DNA of 64,000 bases from Clostridia bacterium. GTDB taxonomy: Bacteria; Bacillota; Clostridia; Christensenellales; Borkfalkiaceae. Shown piece by piece: positions 50,644-60,013 of this stretch. Below the pieces are notes generated by a model. That model searched no databases. It worked only from the letters and a program-made list of their open reading frames with translations, and had not been told where the DNA came from. Location of the stretch: positions 1 to 64,000 of the forward strand of contig JAIEFR010000015.1 in NCBI GenBank assembly GCA_029066845.1, given 5' to 3'. Position numbers and translations under genes: made by a program. The stretch's first letter is position 1. The number at the start of each line of letters is the position of its first letter.

Positions 50644-51475
50644 ATACGACCGCTTCTTTACCTATGCCCGTCAGCTTGACAAACCTTTCGAAAGGCATAG
50701 CTTTCAGTACCTGCATATCAACCGAATGCGACGAGGCAATGACGGCAATTCCACATTCAACGGCATAGCTTACCGCTTGCGCGTCAATGTCGCCGTACAG
50801 CTCGTCCGTTATCAATACCTGCGGACTCATTGCTCGGATTGCGTTTACAAATGCGCACAGCTTGTTTGCACCGCGCACCACGTCGCAGTTCCTGCCAAGC
50901 TCGAAGCCATTTCCACTGCCGTCCAGTCCCGATATTTCGTTTCGCTCGTCAAATATCAGCACGTTTAAATGGCTTGTCTGTGAAATGTTTCTCGCCAAAT
51001 CTCTTAGTAACGTTGTCTTGCCGTAACCGGGCGGTGAAAAAATCAACGTACTTTTTATATCACCGACAGATACAGTTTTGTACAGATTTTCGGCAACTCC
51101 GTAAACGTCGTGCGGTATGCGTATATTCAAAGACGTCACGTTTTTTACGGTGACAACGCTTGTGTCCTGGGTGACGTATTCGCCCGCAATGCCTATCCTT
51201 ACGCCGCCGTCAACCGTAACAAAGCCGTTCTTCAACTGTTCCGTATAGGCATAAACGCTTTTTTCCATTGCCGCATATAAAACGCTTTCGGCATTTTCGC
51301 ATACAATTGCGCCCGACGTGCTGTCCGTAACGCCGTAATCGTTTATATACTTATATTCGCCCTTGTACTGAATAATGACAGGTTGTCCGGCTCTCAGCCT
51401 GATTTCCGTAACAAAATTCAGATTCAGATTGTTGACTGCCCTCTTGATTTGTTCAGGCAAAAAGTACAAATTCAT
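50573..51475 (-). CDS. spoIIIAA: Stage III sporulation protein AA, AAA/secretion-type ATPase
   Basis: The cytoplasmic ATPase that powers the SpoIIIA apparatus. N-terminal domain (1-130), then the P-loop SPPGYGKTTLLRDLARNI (about 145-162), Walker B-like LITDELYGDIDAQAV and a SHSVDMQVLKAMPFERFV segment. 300 aa. The last 20 residues are encoded within the spoIIIAB overlap. It is the first gene of the operon. No sigma-A-type promoter or good Shine-Dalgarno is evident, as expected if sigma-E reads it, but I could not assign a sigma-E site. Confidence 0.95.
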   Translation of the reverse strand: MNLYFLPEQIKRAVNNLNLNFVTEIRLRAGQPVIIQYKGEYKYINDYGVTDSTSGAIVCENAESVLYAAMEKSVYAYTEQLKNGFVTVDGGVRIGIAGEYVTQDTSVVTVKNVTSLNIRIPHDVYGVAENLYKTVSVGDIKSTLIFSPPGYGKTTLLRDLARNISQTSHLNVLIFDERNEISGLDGSGNGFELGRNCDVVRGANKLCAFVNAIRAMSPQVLITDELYGDIDAQAVSYAVECGIAVIASSHSVDMQVLKAMPFERFVKLTGIGKEAVVYDKNFNFICNCATVGRTGNGGIG

Positions 51476-51495
51476 AATATAATCTATTGAAAAGA

Positions 51496-51525
51496 CAAAA
51501 AAAAATAACCGCCGAAGCGGTTATT
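51496..51525 (-). terminator. Intrinsic terminator after htpG
   Basis: AATAACCGC/GCGGTTATT, a 9-bp stem with tetraloop TTCG on the minus strand, followed by nine T residues. Confidence 0.93.
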
Positions 51526-51534
51526 GTAATTTCT

Positions 51535-53373
51535 TTAGTTGTCCAGGTATCCGTTGAGCAAAAGCAAATTGTCGTTTACGAATTGCGTCAACTCTTCAGG
51601 ACTGAGCTTTTTGAATGACAGCAAAGCAAGCGAGTAAATATGCTTAGCGACAAATTTCTGCTTTTCATCGCTGAGTGTTTTAATTTTCTCAACGACGGGA
51701 TTTGCGGTATTGACAATCAGTGTTTTGCCTATCTGGTCGTCCGTCATACCGTAGAACTGCCCCATTTCGGAATATCTTCTCATATATTCGTCAACGGTGA
51801 TAATTGCGGGGACGTCGCCGTTTTTAAGAACCTGCGTCTTGACAGTAATCTTCTCGTCGCCGATTGCATTCTTGAATATGTCGATAAGTACGCTGTCTTC
51901 CGCACCGTCTTCACTCTTTAATGCACCGGCAACGTCGGCATCGATTCGCATAAACTTAACCTTGTCGGGCATCTTGTACTCGATAAAGCTTATGAAATGC
52001 GGGTCGATAAACGTGTCGCAGCTTATCGCTTCCAGACCGTTATCCTTAAACATTTTGATGTATTGAGCCTGCTGCTGGGGGTCGGAAACGTAATATACCG
52101 TCTTGGGCTTGCTTGTTTCCTTCTTATCCTTATCTTCCTTTTGATCTTCGCCGTTCTCTTCGGGAATGCCAAGGAATTCGGTCAGAGGTTTGTAATTTCC
52201 GTCAAGGTCCTTCCAGATAATAATATCTTTTATTTTATCGTAGAAATCGTTTTCCTTGATGCAACCGTATTTTATAAAGTTTGCAAGGTCACCCCAGCAC
52301 TCTTCGTATTTCGTGCGGTCGTTTTTGTAAAGACTGGTAAGCTTGTCGGCAACCTTTTTTACTATATACTTAGTAATTCTCTGAACCTGTTTGTCGTTCT
52401 GCAAAAAGCTTCTTGAAACGTTCAGAGGGATGTCGGGACAATCGATTACGCCGTTTAAAAGCATTAAGAATTCGGGAATAACTTCCTTTATGTTGTCCGC
52501 AATAAAGACCTGGTTGCAGTAAAGCTTAACCTTTCCGCGCTCCAGTTCTACTTTATTTTTAACCTTGGGGAAATAGAGAATGCCCTTCAGCTTGAACGGG
52601 TAGTCCATATCTAGGTGAACCCAGAAAATGGGCGCTTCGTAGTCCATAAACGTATCGGTATAGAAATTTTTATATTCCTCGTCCGTGCATTCCTTGGGTG
52701 ACTTGGCGTACAACGGCAATACCGTATTGAGCGCCGTATCCTTTCCGTCGCCTTTAAAATTCACGTAAATATTGTACGGCATAAACGAGCAGTATTTTTT
52801 TACCAGTCCCTTAATTTTGTCCTCGCTTAAAAACTCCTTTTCGCCGTCGCTTACGTGCATTATTATTTTGGTGCCGCGCGTGGTCTCATCGCTAGCGTCG
52901 ATGCTGTAAGTCGAATTACCGTCGGAAGCCCATTTTACTGCCGTCGCGCCTTCTTTATATGATTTTGTTTCTATTTCGACCAGTTCCGAAACCATATAAG
53001 CCGAATAGAAGCCTAAACCGAAGTGACCGATTATGCCGTCGCCGCCCGCTTTTTCGTACTTTGCAAGGAAATCGCTCGCACCCGAAAAGGCAATTTGCGT
53101 AATATACTTTTCAACCTCATCCTCGGTCATACCTATACCGTTGTCCTCAACGGTCAGGGTTTTAGCCTTTTTGTCTACGCTTATTTTAACGCAATACTCC
53201 TCACCTTCAGTTTCGCTTGCTTCACCCATTGTGACCAGCTTTTTAAATTTGGTTATTGCGTCCACGCCGTTTGCGACGATTTCTCTGAGAAAAATATCTT
53301 TATCCGAATAGAGCCATTTTTTGATAATGGGCATCATATTTTCGCTTGAAATCTTAATCTGTCCTTCTTTCAC
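51535..53373 (-). CDS. htpG: Molecular chaperone HtpG (Hsp90)
   Basis: An ATP-dependent dimeric chaperone. The GHKL ATPase domain includes FLREIVANGVDAITK (the usual Asn-Ala-Asp/Ser-Asp motif reads NGVDA), VEDNGIGMTEDEV and GHFGLGFYSAYMV. The middle domain has NVSRSFLQND with the catalytic Arg (usually NVSREMLQ). An acidic Lys/Glu linker lies at about 400-420. 612 aa. GTG start with GGAGG 9 nt upstream. A strong terminator follows. Confidence 0.95.
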   Translation of the reverse strand: MKEGQIKISSENMMPIIKKWLYSDKDIFLREIVANGVDAITKFKKLVTMGEASETEGEEYCVKISVDKKAKTLTVEDNGIGMTEDEVEKYITQIAFSGASDFLAKYEKAGGDGIIGHFGLGFYSAYMVSELVEIETKSYKEGATAVKWASDGNSTYSIDASDETTRGTKIIMHVSDGEKEFLSEDKIKGLVKKYCSFMPYNIYVNFKGDGKDTALNTVLPLYAKSPKECTDEEYKNFYTDTFMDYEAPIFWVHLDMDYPFKLKGILYFPKVKNKVELERGKVKLYCNQVFIADNIKEVIPEFLMLLNGVIDCPDIPLNVSRSFLQNDKQVQRITKYIVKKVADKLTSLYKNDRTKYEECWGDLANFIKYGCIKENDFYDKIKDIIIWKDLDGNYKPLTEFLGIPEENGEDQKEDKDKKETSKPKTVYYVSDPQQQAQYIKMFKDNGLEAISCDTFIDPHFISFIEYKMPDKVKFMRIDADVAGALKSEDGAEDSVLIDIFKNAIGDEKITVKTQVLKNGDVPAIITVDEYMRRYSEMGQFYGMTDDQIGKTLIVNTANPVVEKIKTLSDEKQKFVAKHIYSLALLSFKKLSPEELTQFVNDNLLLLNGYLDN

Positions 53374-53455
53374 CTTTGTTTACCTCCGTTTACTGACGGT
53401 ATTTATATAAACTTAATTGACTTGCGTTAAACTTACTCACGGAAATTTTTATTAT

Positions 53456-53493
53456 AAATAAAAAAGCGCTTCCGCAATAGAGCGGAAGCGCTT
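53456..53493 (-). terminator. Intrinsic terminator after the ispH-S1 gene
   Basis: A perfect 12-bp stem AAGCGCTTCCGC/GCGGAAGCGCTT with a 6-nt loop and a run of T residues on the minus strand. Confidence 0.93.
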
Positions 53494-53505
53494 AACTTAT
53501 ATAAA

Positions 53506-55599
53506 TTACTTCTTATTCTTTTCAGCGTTTGCAAGCAGGTCGCCGAGGGAAGTTCCTACGGATACGCTGCCTTCGCTCCAGCTGGAAAGCTCGTCGTCGT
53601 CAGACTTTCTGGGAGCACGCGTACGCTTACGCTCGCCTTCACCCTCGCCCTTTTCTTCTCTGGGCTTTCTTTCGGGCTCTGCAAGGCAAGCCTTGATGGA
53701 AAGGTTCATTTTCTTAGCTTCGGGGTCAAACGCAACAATCTTTGCTTCAACTTCGTCGCCTACGTTAAGGCAGGTTGCAGGAGTTTCAATTCTCTCGTAG
53801 CTGATCTGCGATACGTGAACGAGCCCGTCAATACCCTTTTCAACTTCTACGAATGCGCCGAAAGGAACAATTCTTACTACCTTGCCGTGGATAACTTCGC
53901 CAACGTGGTATTTGTCTGCCGCAAGATCCCAAGGCTGGGGCTGTAACTGCTTGTAGCCGATGGATACCTTTTTGTTCGCTCTGTCAATCTTCAATATTTT
54001 GAAGTGATAGCTCTTGCCGATCTCAAGTACGTCGGTAACAGCCTTGGTACCAGTCCAGGAAAGGTCGGAAATGTGAGCAAGACAATCAAATCCGCCTACG
54101 GAAACGAACGCGCCGAACGCAGTTGCTCTTTCAACCTTACCTTCAACGATGTCGCCTTCGCTTATAGAATCGAAGAACTCAGCGTCTCTTGCATCTCTTT
54201 CAGCCGCCTTAGCCTCGCGCTCTTCCTGTAAAATTACGCGCTGCGAAGCGATAATTTCCTTCTTTCTGTCCTTTTTGATTTCGATTAAACGAAGTCTTAA
54301 AGTTTTACCTACGTATTTGGAAAGGTCCTGCACGAAGCTGGGACGGATTTCCTTTGCGGGTACGAATACGGAATAGGAACCGATCTGACCCGTAAGTCCG
54401 CCCTTGTTGGAACCGGTACATTCAATCTGGAACTCTTTGCCCTGTTCGATTTCAGCAATCTGCGCTTCCTCAACTGCGCGCTGTTTAATAAGCTTCTGGG
54501 AAAGCTTTAAAGAAGGTTTAAGCTCGACAACCAACAGCTCGATAGTATCGCCGATCTTGCTTGCATATTCTTCGGGGTTATAAACCTCACAATCAAGCTC
54601 GGTCTTGCTCAAAGGAATTTCTTTCTTCGAGAAAGGCAAAAGGATCTGCAGACCGTCTTCCGTAGCTTCCGAAATGGTAGCCGTGACAATCTGACCCCTC
54701 TTGAACTTCGATTCGCTGTCAATCTTTGCAACTACGTCTGCCATAGAATTCGTTGCGTTTACTTCTGTGCTTTTTTCTTCCATCTTTAAGAGAACCTCCC
54801 GGGTTTGCGCGTTCGGGGTTGACGCCCCTGATACAATACCTACTTTATTAAAATTTTTAATTGTTTCGAAATTAAAATCGTCGGCACTTGCCAGCCTTAT
54901 TACGTTTTTGCAATTTTCACGGCACACGTCGTAAAGCTTGTTAGTGTTACTGCTGTTTATGCCGCCGATAACCACCATCGCGTCACAAACCGAAGAAAGC
55001 TGTTTTGCCTCTTCTTGCCGACCTATAGTAGTATAACAAATAGTTTTAAAAACGGCAACTGATTTTTCACAGAGTTTTTTAATATTTTTTATTATTTTTT
55101 CAAATTTATCTACCGAAAACGTAGTTTGGGCAACGACGCTTATATTTTTTGAACAAATGCCCGACAGGTCGGCATCTTCGCTGTTAATAACAAACGCCGA
55201 ATTATTGCACCACCCCTGCAGCCCTATGACCTCGGGGTGCGTAGGCTCGCCGCAAATAACTATCTGCCTGCCATTAGCATACTCGCCGTTGACTATTTTC
55301 TGAGTATTATTGACGAATTTACACGTGCAATCGATATACTTTATATTGCGCTTTTCACATTCTTCGTAATAGCTGAGCGGCACGCCGTGAGAACGGAATA
55401 TGACGGTAGCTCCGTCGGGTATCTGATCCAGACTTTCGACAACGGATATCCCTCTCGCGTTTATTTCCGCAGTCACCTGAGCGTTGTGAATAATTTCGCC
55501 GAGAATATACGTGTTATGCGAGTCGATATTCATTGCGGTATCTACCGCGTTTTTTACGCCGCGGCAAAAACCGCTGCTTTTAGCCACGAAAACCTGCAT
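53506..55599 (-). CDS. ispH: IspH fused to ribosomal protein S1-type OB domains
   Basis: Residues 1-280 are 4-hydroxy-3-methylbut-2-enyl diphosphate reductase (IspH/LytB), the last MEP-pathway enzyme, with a [4Fe-4S] cluster. Visible cluster Cys include GFCRGVK (Cys12), and substrate motifs are FRSHGVP, EPTHPEVIGLQGW and SGASTPNAQTREV. From about 300 on there are four S1 RNA-binding domains (about 300-370, 385-455, 475-545 and 560-630), the last two close to consensus (GAFVSVGGFDCLAHIS, GAFVEVEKGIDGLVHVSQIS). A basic, Ser-rich tail follows. This fusion is known in Clostridia. 697 aa. TAATG overlap with plsC. Confidence 0.95.
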   Translation of the reverse strand: MQVFVAKSSGFCRGVKNAVDTAMNIDSHNTYILGEIIHNAQVTAEINARGISVVESLDQIPDGATVIFRSHGVPLSYYEECEKRNIKYIDCTCKFVNNTQKIVNGEYANGRQIVICGEPTHPEVIGLQGWCNNSAFVINSEDADLSGICSKNISVVAQTTFSVDKFEKIIKNIKKLCEKSVAVFKTICYTTIGRQEEAKQLSSVCDAMVVIGGINSSNTNKLYDVCRENCKNVIRLASADDFNFETIKNFNKVGIVSGASTPNAQTREVLLKMEEKSTEVNATNSMADVVAKIDSESKFKRGQIVTATISEATEDGLQILLPFSKKEIPLSKTELDCEVYNPEEYASKIGDTIELLVVELKPSLKLSQKLIKQRAVEEAQIAEIEQGKEFQIECTGSNKGGLTGQIGSYSVFVPAKEIRPSFVQDLSKYVGKTLRLRLIEIKKDRKKEIIASQRVILQEEREAKAAERDARDAEFFDSISEGDIVEGKVERATAFGAFVSVGGFDCLAHISDLSWTGTKAVTDVLEIGKSYHFKILKIDRANKKVSIGYKQLQPQPWDLAADKYHVGEVIHGKVVRIVPFGAFVEVEKGIDGLVHVSQISYERIETPATCLNVGDEVEAKIVAFDPEAKKMNLSIKACLAEPERKPREEKGEGEGERKRTRAPRKSDDDELSSWSEGSVSVGTSLGDLLANAEKNKK

Positions 55600-56261
55600 T
55601 ATACTTTGCTTCTTTTGAGTTTTATTTTATTCCTCTCCAGGAAAGCCAGACGCATATTCCACATAGCTTCCCTTAAAATCTCGTCACATTTTTCAAGCTG
55701 TTCTTTGGTAATTTTTTTACCGTAATACTGTCTGAACTCTATAGGATCGCCGTAGACTACGTGAGTTTTTTTAAACGGCTTGATTTTTGTTATGCTGACG
55801 AACGGAACTATCGGCGTCTGGGTTTTTATAGAGAGCGCCGCCGCACCGCCGTGGAAGGGCAAAAATTCCGAATACGACTTGTTGCGCATACCTTCGGGGA
55901 AGATATTTATCACACCGCCCGCCTTTAAAATACGCATAGAATCTTTAACAGCCTGAATGTCGGTACCGTCTCTGTTTGCCGGAATACAACCACACGTCTG
56001 CACAAACTTTTTCATTAAGCCCCCTTTCCAGAGCTCTGCCTTAGCAATGAAATGAACGGGACGGTCGGTGATTAGAATGGGAAAAACTACGTCCAGCATA
56101 CTGTAATGGTTGCCGATCATAATGAGCGGACCGTCGTTATACTTTGTAAGATTTCCGTGTATCTTATAGGGGAAAAACACTCGGTACAATACCTTCTCAA
56201 AAAAATGCAGATGCTTGAAAACCTTTTCCAGTTTTTCGGGTTTTTTCTTCTTCTCTTTCAT
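55599..56261 (-). CDS. plsC: 1-acyl-sn-glycerol-3-phosphate acyltransferase
   Basis: Adds the second acyl chain to make phosphatidic acid at the membrane. Motif I NHYSMLDVVFP (HX4D), motif III FPEGMRN and motif IV PIVPFVSI are present. 220 aa. It lies between cmk and ispH, a frequent Clostridia order (cmk-plsC-ispH/rpsA). Confidence 0.93.
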   Translation of the reverse strand: MKEKKKKPEKLEKVFKHLHFFEKVLYRVFFPYKIHGNLTKYNDGPLIMIGNHYSMLDVVFPILITDRPVHFIAKAELWKGGLMKKFVQTCGCIPANRDGTDIQAVKDSMRILKAGGVINIFPEGMRNKSYSEFLPFHGGAAALSIKTQTPIVPFVSITKIKPFKKTHVVYGDPIEFRQYYGKKITKEQLEKCDEILREAMWNMRLAFLERNKIKLKRSKV

Positions 56262-56277
56262 AAATTATAACAAAAAT

Positions 56278-57285
56278 TCAGATTTTTTCGTGAATTTTAC
56301 CTATTATTTCGTTAACGACGGCATCTATTGACATTTCCGAAGTGTCGATGACAACGGCGTCGGAAGCCTGCTTGAGCGGTGCAACCGCCCTGTTTTTATC
56401 CTGAAAATCACGCTCGTTTATTTCTTTTAAAACTTCTTCAAGCGTCTGCTTGGAACCTTTAAGTTTATCTTCCTCGTATCTCCTCTTTGCCCTGACTTCG
56501 GGTGAAGCGGTCAGATAGAATTTGAATTTGCACTTGGGTAAAACATTGGTGCCTATGTCCCTGCCGTCCAGAATACAGGAGGTTTTCTGCGCAATTTCGC
56601 GTTGAAGCGCAACCATTTTTGTGCGTACAAAGCTGTAAGCCGATACGTAAGAAGCGAGAAGCGATACCTGCGGAGTGCGGATTTGGTCTGAAACGTCCTC
56701 GCCGTCCAGCAAAGTAATCTGCTTGCCGTCCTTGTATTCAACCTTAAGGTTGAGCTTATTTGTGATATGCTTTACGGCGTCCTTATCGGCGTAATCGCCG
56801 TTTTCTCTTACGCATTTGAGAGCCAGTGCTCTGTACATAGCTCCCGTATCGAGATAGAGTATTCCCAAACTCTCGGCAACCTTTTTGCAAACAGTACTTT
56901 TTCCGCTGCCTGCGGGTCCATCCACTGCCACGTTCAATACGGAAGTGATATCCTTTCTGAGATTTTTTGCCTCATTAAGATAGACGTGCTCGGGAACAAA
57001 ATCGCCGTCAACCAGCATCATAACGCGTATACATTTTTCAAGTGCGCCATCGATTTCGGGTTCGAGTGAAGAATAGAGCGCGCAGGAGGCAAAGCCCGCC
57101 TCTCTTGCCGCCTTTGCCGGATAAAAAGATTTCAAGTCGCCGGTATTCGAAAACATAATGCAGATAATCTGCCCGTGCTCAAGATTATTTGCTTTTACAA
57201 TGCCGTTCAAAAGCTCTTTAACAGCTTCCTTTATCTGTTCGGGGGTATCACACGAAACGGTAGTTGCGCCTCTTATAGCCTTCAT
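56278..57285 (-). CDS. cmk: Fusion of AroH-type chorismate mutase and cytidylate kinase
   Basis: Residues 1-114 match the trimeric AroH-class chorismate mutase. Residues equivalent to the B. subtilis active site are in place: Arg5 (RGATT), Arg61, Glu75, Arg87 (CIRVMM) and Tyr102; the Cys75 equivalent appears to be Ser. Residues 117-335 are CMP/dCMP kinase: P-loop VDGPAGSGKST (121-131), LDTGAMYRALAL, DGRDIGTNVLP and a C-terminal RDFQDKNRAVAPLKQA. Both halves look intact, so it may carry out prephenate synthesis and CMP phosphorylation. ATGA overlap with the flavoprotein gene upstream. Confidence 0.93.
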   Translation of the reverse strand: MKAIRGATTVSCDTPEQIKEAVKELLNGIVKANNLEHGQIICIMFSNTGDLKSFYPAKAAREAGFASCALYSSLEPEIDGALEKCIRVMMLVDGDFVPEHVYLNEAKNLRKDITSVLNVAVDGPAGSGKSTVCKKVAESLGILYLDTGAMYRALALKCVRENGDYADKDAVKHITNKLNLKVEYKDGKQITLLDGEDVSDQIRTPQVSLLASYVSAYSFVRTKMVALQREIAQKTSCILDGRDIGTNVLPKCKFKFYLTASPEVRAKRRYEEDKLKGSKQTLEEVLKEINERDFQDKNRAVAPLKQASDAVVIDTSEMSIDAVVNEIIGKIHEKI

Positions 57286-58514
57286 ACTTCCTCCAATTTA
57301 ATTGTATTTCCCGCGACATAGCCGGTTGAAAATGCAATTTGCATATTAAAACCGCCGGTTAGCGCGTCAACGTCCAGAACTTCACCGCAAAAATACAGAC
57401 CTTTTATTATCTTACTTTCCATAGTCTTGGGATTTATCTGTTTAACGTCCACTCCGCCGCTCGTAATTATCGCTTCGTCAAACGTCCGTAGCGATGAAAC
57501 AAGCATATCAAATTTCTTGATAGTTGTCAACAGAGCAGCCCTTTCGCTTTTGGAAACCGAGTTGACCTTCTTATTAAATTCTATTCCGCTTCGTTTAAGT
57601 ACCTCGGCGATGAGTGAAGACGGTAAAAGACCTTTAAGAAGAATTCCGATTGATTTGTTGGGCGAAGCCGAGAAGTCGCGCAAAATTCTGTCGTCGAGCT
57701 GCACTTCCGTCAATGCGGGTTTTAGATCAACAGTCAATTTGACCTTGTTAAGGTCCAGTCTGTTTATGTAGCTGGACACCGTCAGAATAATCGGACCGGA
57801 TACGCCGAAATGAGTAAACAGAAGTTCGCCGAATAAATTGTGAATTTTCTTTTCACCATAATACACGGAAACTCCTACGTTTTTCAGCGCCAGTCCCTGC
57901 ATTTCTGCAAAATACTTTCCCTTTAAATTCAGTCCGCACAGCGCAGGTTTTACGTCTACTATCTGATGTCCGCAATCCTTTGCGAATTTAAATCCGTCAC
58001 CTGTCGAGCCTGTCAACGGATAACTGACTCCGCCCGTACAAACTATAACTTTATCAAACGAAATCGTGCAATTATTTACAATTATGTCTGACACAGTACT
58101 GTTTAAAACGCTGATTTTATCAACTTTTGCGTTAAATTTAAACTTTACACCAACATTTTTGCACAAATTTTCAAGACACTTAGTTACGTCGCTTGCCTTA
58201 TCGCTGACGGGGAAAACCCTGTTACCTCTCTCGGTTTTTAATTGCAGTCCGCCGTTTTCGAATAATGAAATGGTATCGTCAGACGAGAAGGAATAGATTG
58301 CTCCCGTCAGAAATTTTGCGTTGCTTACAACGTTTTGCAAAAATTCCTGCGGAGAAACGGCGTTTGTAAGATTACAACGCCCCTTTCCCGTTATATATAT
58401 TTTTTTACCGCACTTTTCGTTCTTTTCGAATACGGTTACGTCGTTTCCGTTACTCGCGGCAGCATATGCCGCCATCAGTCCCGAAGCGCCCGCACCAATT
58501 ACTGCAACCTTCAT
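57282..58514 (-). CDS. BaiN/HI0933-like FAD-dependent oxidoreductase
   Basis: A 410-aa flavoprotein of the HI0933/YhiN family. The N-terminal dinucleotide fold is VIGAGASGLMAAYAAASNG; family motifs are KKIYITGKGRCNLTNA and TGGVSYPLTGSTGDGF, and the C-terminal FAD motif is YFCGEVLDVDALTGGFNMQIAFSTGYVAG. The closest characterised relative, BaiN, reduces bile-acid intermediates, but most members are uncharacterised and the substrate here is unknown. Confidence 0.9.
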   Translation of the reverse strand: MKVAVIGAGASGLMAAYAAASNGNDVTVFEKNEKCGKKIYITGKGRCNLTNAVSPQEFLQNVVSNAKFLTGAIYSFSSDDTISLFENGGLQLKTERGNRVFPVSDKASDVTKCLENLCKNVGVKFKFNAKVDKISVLNSTVSDIIVNNCTISFDKVIVCTGGVSYPLTGSTGDGFKFAKDCGHQIVDVKPALCGLNLKGKYFAEMQGLALKNVGVSVYYGEKKIHNLFGELLFTHFGVSGPIILTVSSYINRLDLNKVKLTVDLKPALTEVQLDDRILRDFSASPNKSIGILLKGLLPSSLIAEVLKRSGIEFNKKVNSVSKSERAALLTTIKKFDMLVSSLRTFDEAIITSGGVDVKQINPKTMESKIIKGLYFCGEVLDVDALTGGFNMQIAFSTGYVAGNTIKLEEV

Positions 58515-58523
58515 ATTTGTTTA

Positions 58524-58561
58524 AAATAAGCGACGGAAACGTTAAACCGCGCTCCCGTCGC
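58524..58561 (-). terminator. Intrinsic terminator after the decarboxylase operon
   Basis: GCGACGG/CCGTCGC, a 7-bp stem around an 18-nt loop, followed by TTATTTT on the minus strand. Confidence 0.6.
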
Positions 58562-58570
58562 AAAAGTTAT

Positions 58571-59998
58571 TTATACAGGATAAACCTTATTGGGGTTCTT
58601 AGCCATATCGCTGTCAACCAGCGTTTGCTTTGCCTTGCGCCACTTGAAGTAGTTTGTAGCTACCTCGGGGAACAACGCGTACGACAGAACGTCTTCTTCC
58701 TTTTCATAGAAACCGTCGGCTTTTACCTTTTCTGTAAGCTCAGCCATTTCGTCGCTGATCAGATCCGCGGGGCGGCAAGTGATAATTTCTTCACCGTTTT
58801 TAGTGCACTGTTTAAGTACGTTCTTGTTGACGTCACCGGGCACTTTGCCGTATTTGCCGAGAAGCAAATCCTTATACTGCGCCGTGATGGTCTTATATTT
58901 GCCCATAAGCACGTTCCACACAGCCTGCGTTCCGACTATCTGGCTTGACGGCGTAACCAAAGGCGGATAGCCGCAATCCTTACGCACGAGCGGAACTTCA
59001 GCAAGACATTCGGTAAGTTTATCTTCCTGCCCCGCCTGCTTCAACTGGCTAATAAGGTTGGATAACATTCCGCCGGGTACCTGATACAAAAGCGTGTTAA
59101 TATCAATTTTTCTTACTTTCTGATTGAGGAAGCCGTCTTTTTCAAGTCTGGTCGCAACACCGTTGAAGTGCTTGATTATAGGCAAAAGCTTTTCGATTTC
59201 AATTCCCGTATCGTAAGGCGTATCCTTCAAGGTTGCAACCAAAGGCTCGGTTGCGGGATTGGAAGTGCCGTTACCCAAAGGCGAAAGCGCACAGTCAACA
59301 ATGTCAACGCCCGCCTGGATAGCCATAAGGTTTATCATATCGCCCGTGCCAGAAGTGTTGTGCGTGTGCAAATGCACCTTTGTTTCGGGACGAAGCTCAG
59401 CCTTAATCTTGCTTATAAGCTCGTAGGTTGTAAAAGGCAACAGCAGGTTTGCCATATCCTTTATGCAGATATTGTCGGCACCCGTGTCCTCTAACTGCTT
59501 TGCAAGCTTAACAAAGTAATCTGTTGTGTGCACGGGGCTTGTCGTATAAACTACGGTTGCCTCGCAAACGCATTTGCCGCCCTTACCGTACTTCTTTATC
59601 GCCTTCATCGAGGCTTCAAGATTTCTGGGGTCGTTGAGCGCGTCAAACACTCTTATTACTCCGACACCGTTTTCAATAGATTTTTCTACGAATTTTTCAA
59701 CGACGTCGTCCGCATAGTGTCTGTAACCGAGCAGATTCTGCCCTCTGAGCAGCATCTGTATGGGCGTCTTTTTGAGATATTTCTTTAAATTTTTAAGTCT
59801 GTCCCAAGGATCCTCGTTCAAAAACCTTAAACAGGAATCGAACGTTGCTCCTCCCCAGGCTTCAAGCGAATAGTAACCAATCTCGTCCAAAAGGGGCAAA
59901 ACGGGCTCCATTTCCTCGAATTTCATACGGGTTGCAGCCTGCGACTGGTGCGCGTCCCTTAGTATAGTATCGGTAATAAGTACCTTCTTTCCTTCCAT
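58571..59998 (-). CDS. oadA: Oxaloacetate decarboxylase alpha / pyruvate carboxyltransferase subunit (5S-like)
   Basis: Transfers carboxyl between oxaloacetate (pyruvate) and biotin. A DRE-TIM barrel with metal motif DTILRDAHQS, the carbamylated Lys in NICIKDMANLL, and HLHTHNTSGTG. The C-terminal conserved carboxylase domain runs to the end, but there is no biotinyl domain; biotin is on the separate carrier encoded three genes up. ATG 59998 follows GGAG by 9 nt; an in-frame TTG lies two codons earlier. 475 aa. Confidence 0.93.
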   Translation of the reverse strand: MEGKKVLITDTILRDAHQSQAATRMKFEEMEPVLPLLDEIGYYSLEAWGGATFDSCLRFLNEDPWDRLKNLKKYLKKTPIQMLLRGQNLLGYRHYADDVVEKFVEKSIENGVGVIRVFDALNDPRNLEASMKAIKKYGKGGKCVCEATVVYTTSPVHTTDYFVKLAKQLEDTGADNICIKDMANLLLPFTTYELISKIKAELRPETKVHLHTHNTSGTGDMINLMAIQAGVDIVDCALSPLGNGTSNPATEPLVATLKDTPYDTGIEIEKLLPIIKHFNGVATRLEKDGFLNQKVRKIDINTLLYQVPGGMLSNLISQLKQAGQEDKLTECLAEVPLVRKDCGYPPLVTPSSQIVGTQAVWNVLMGKYKTITAQYKDLLLGKYGKVPGDVNKNVLKQCTKNGEEIITCRPADLISDEMAELTEKVKADGFYEKEEDVLSYALFPEVATNYFKWRKAKQTLVDSDMAKNPNKVYPV

Positions 59999-60013
59999 TT
60001 TCAATTTCTCCGA

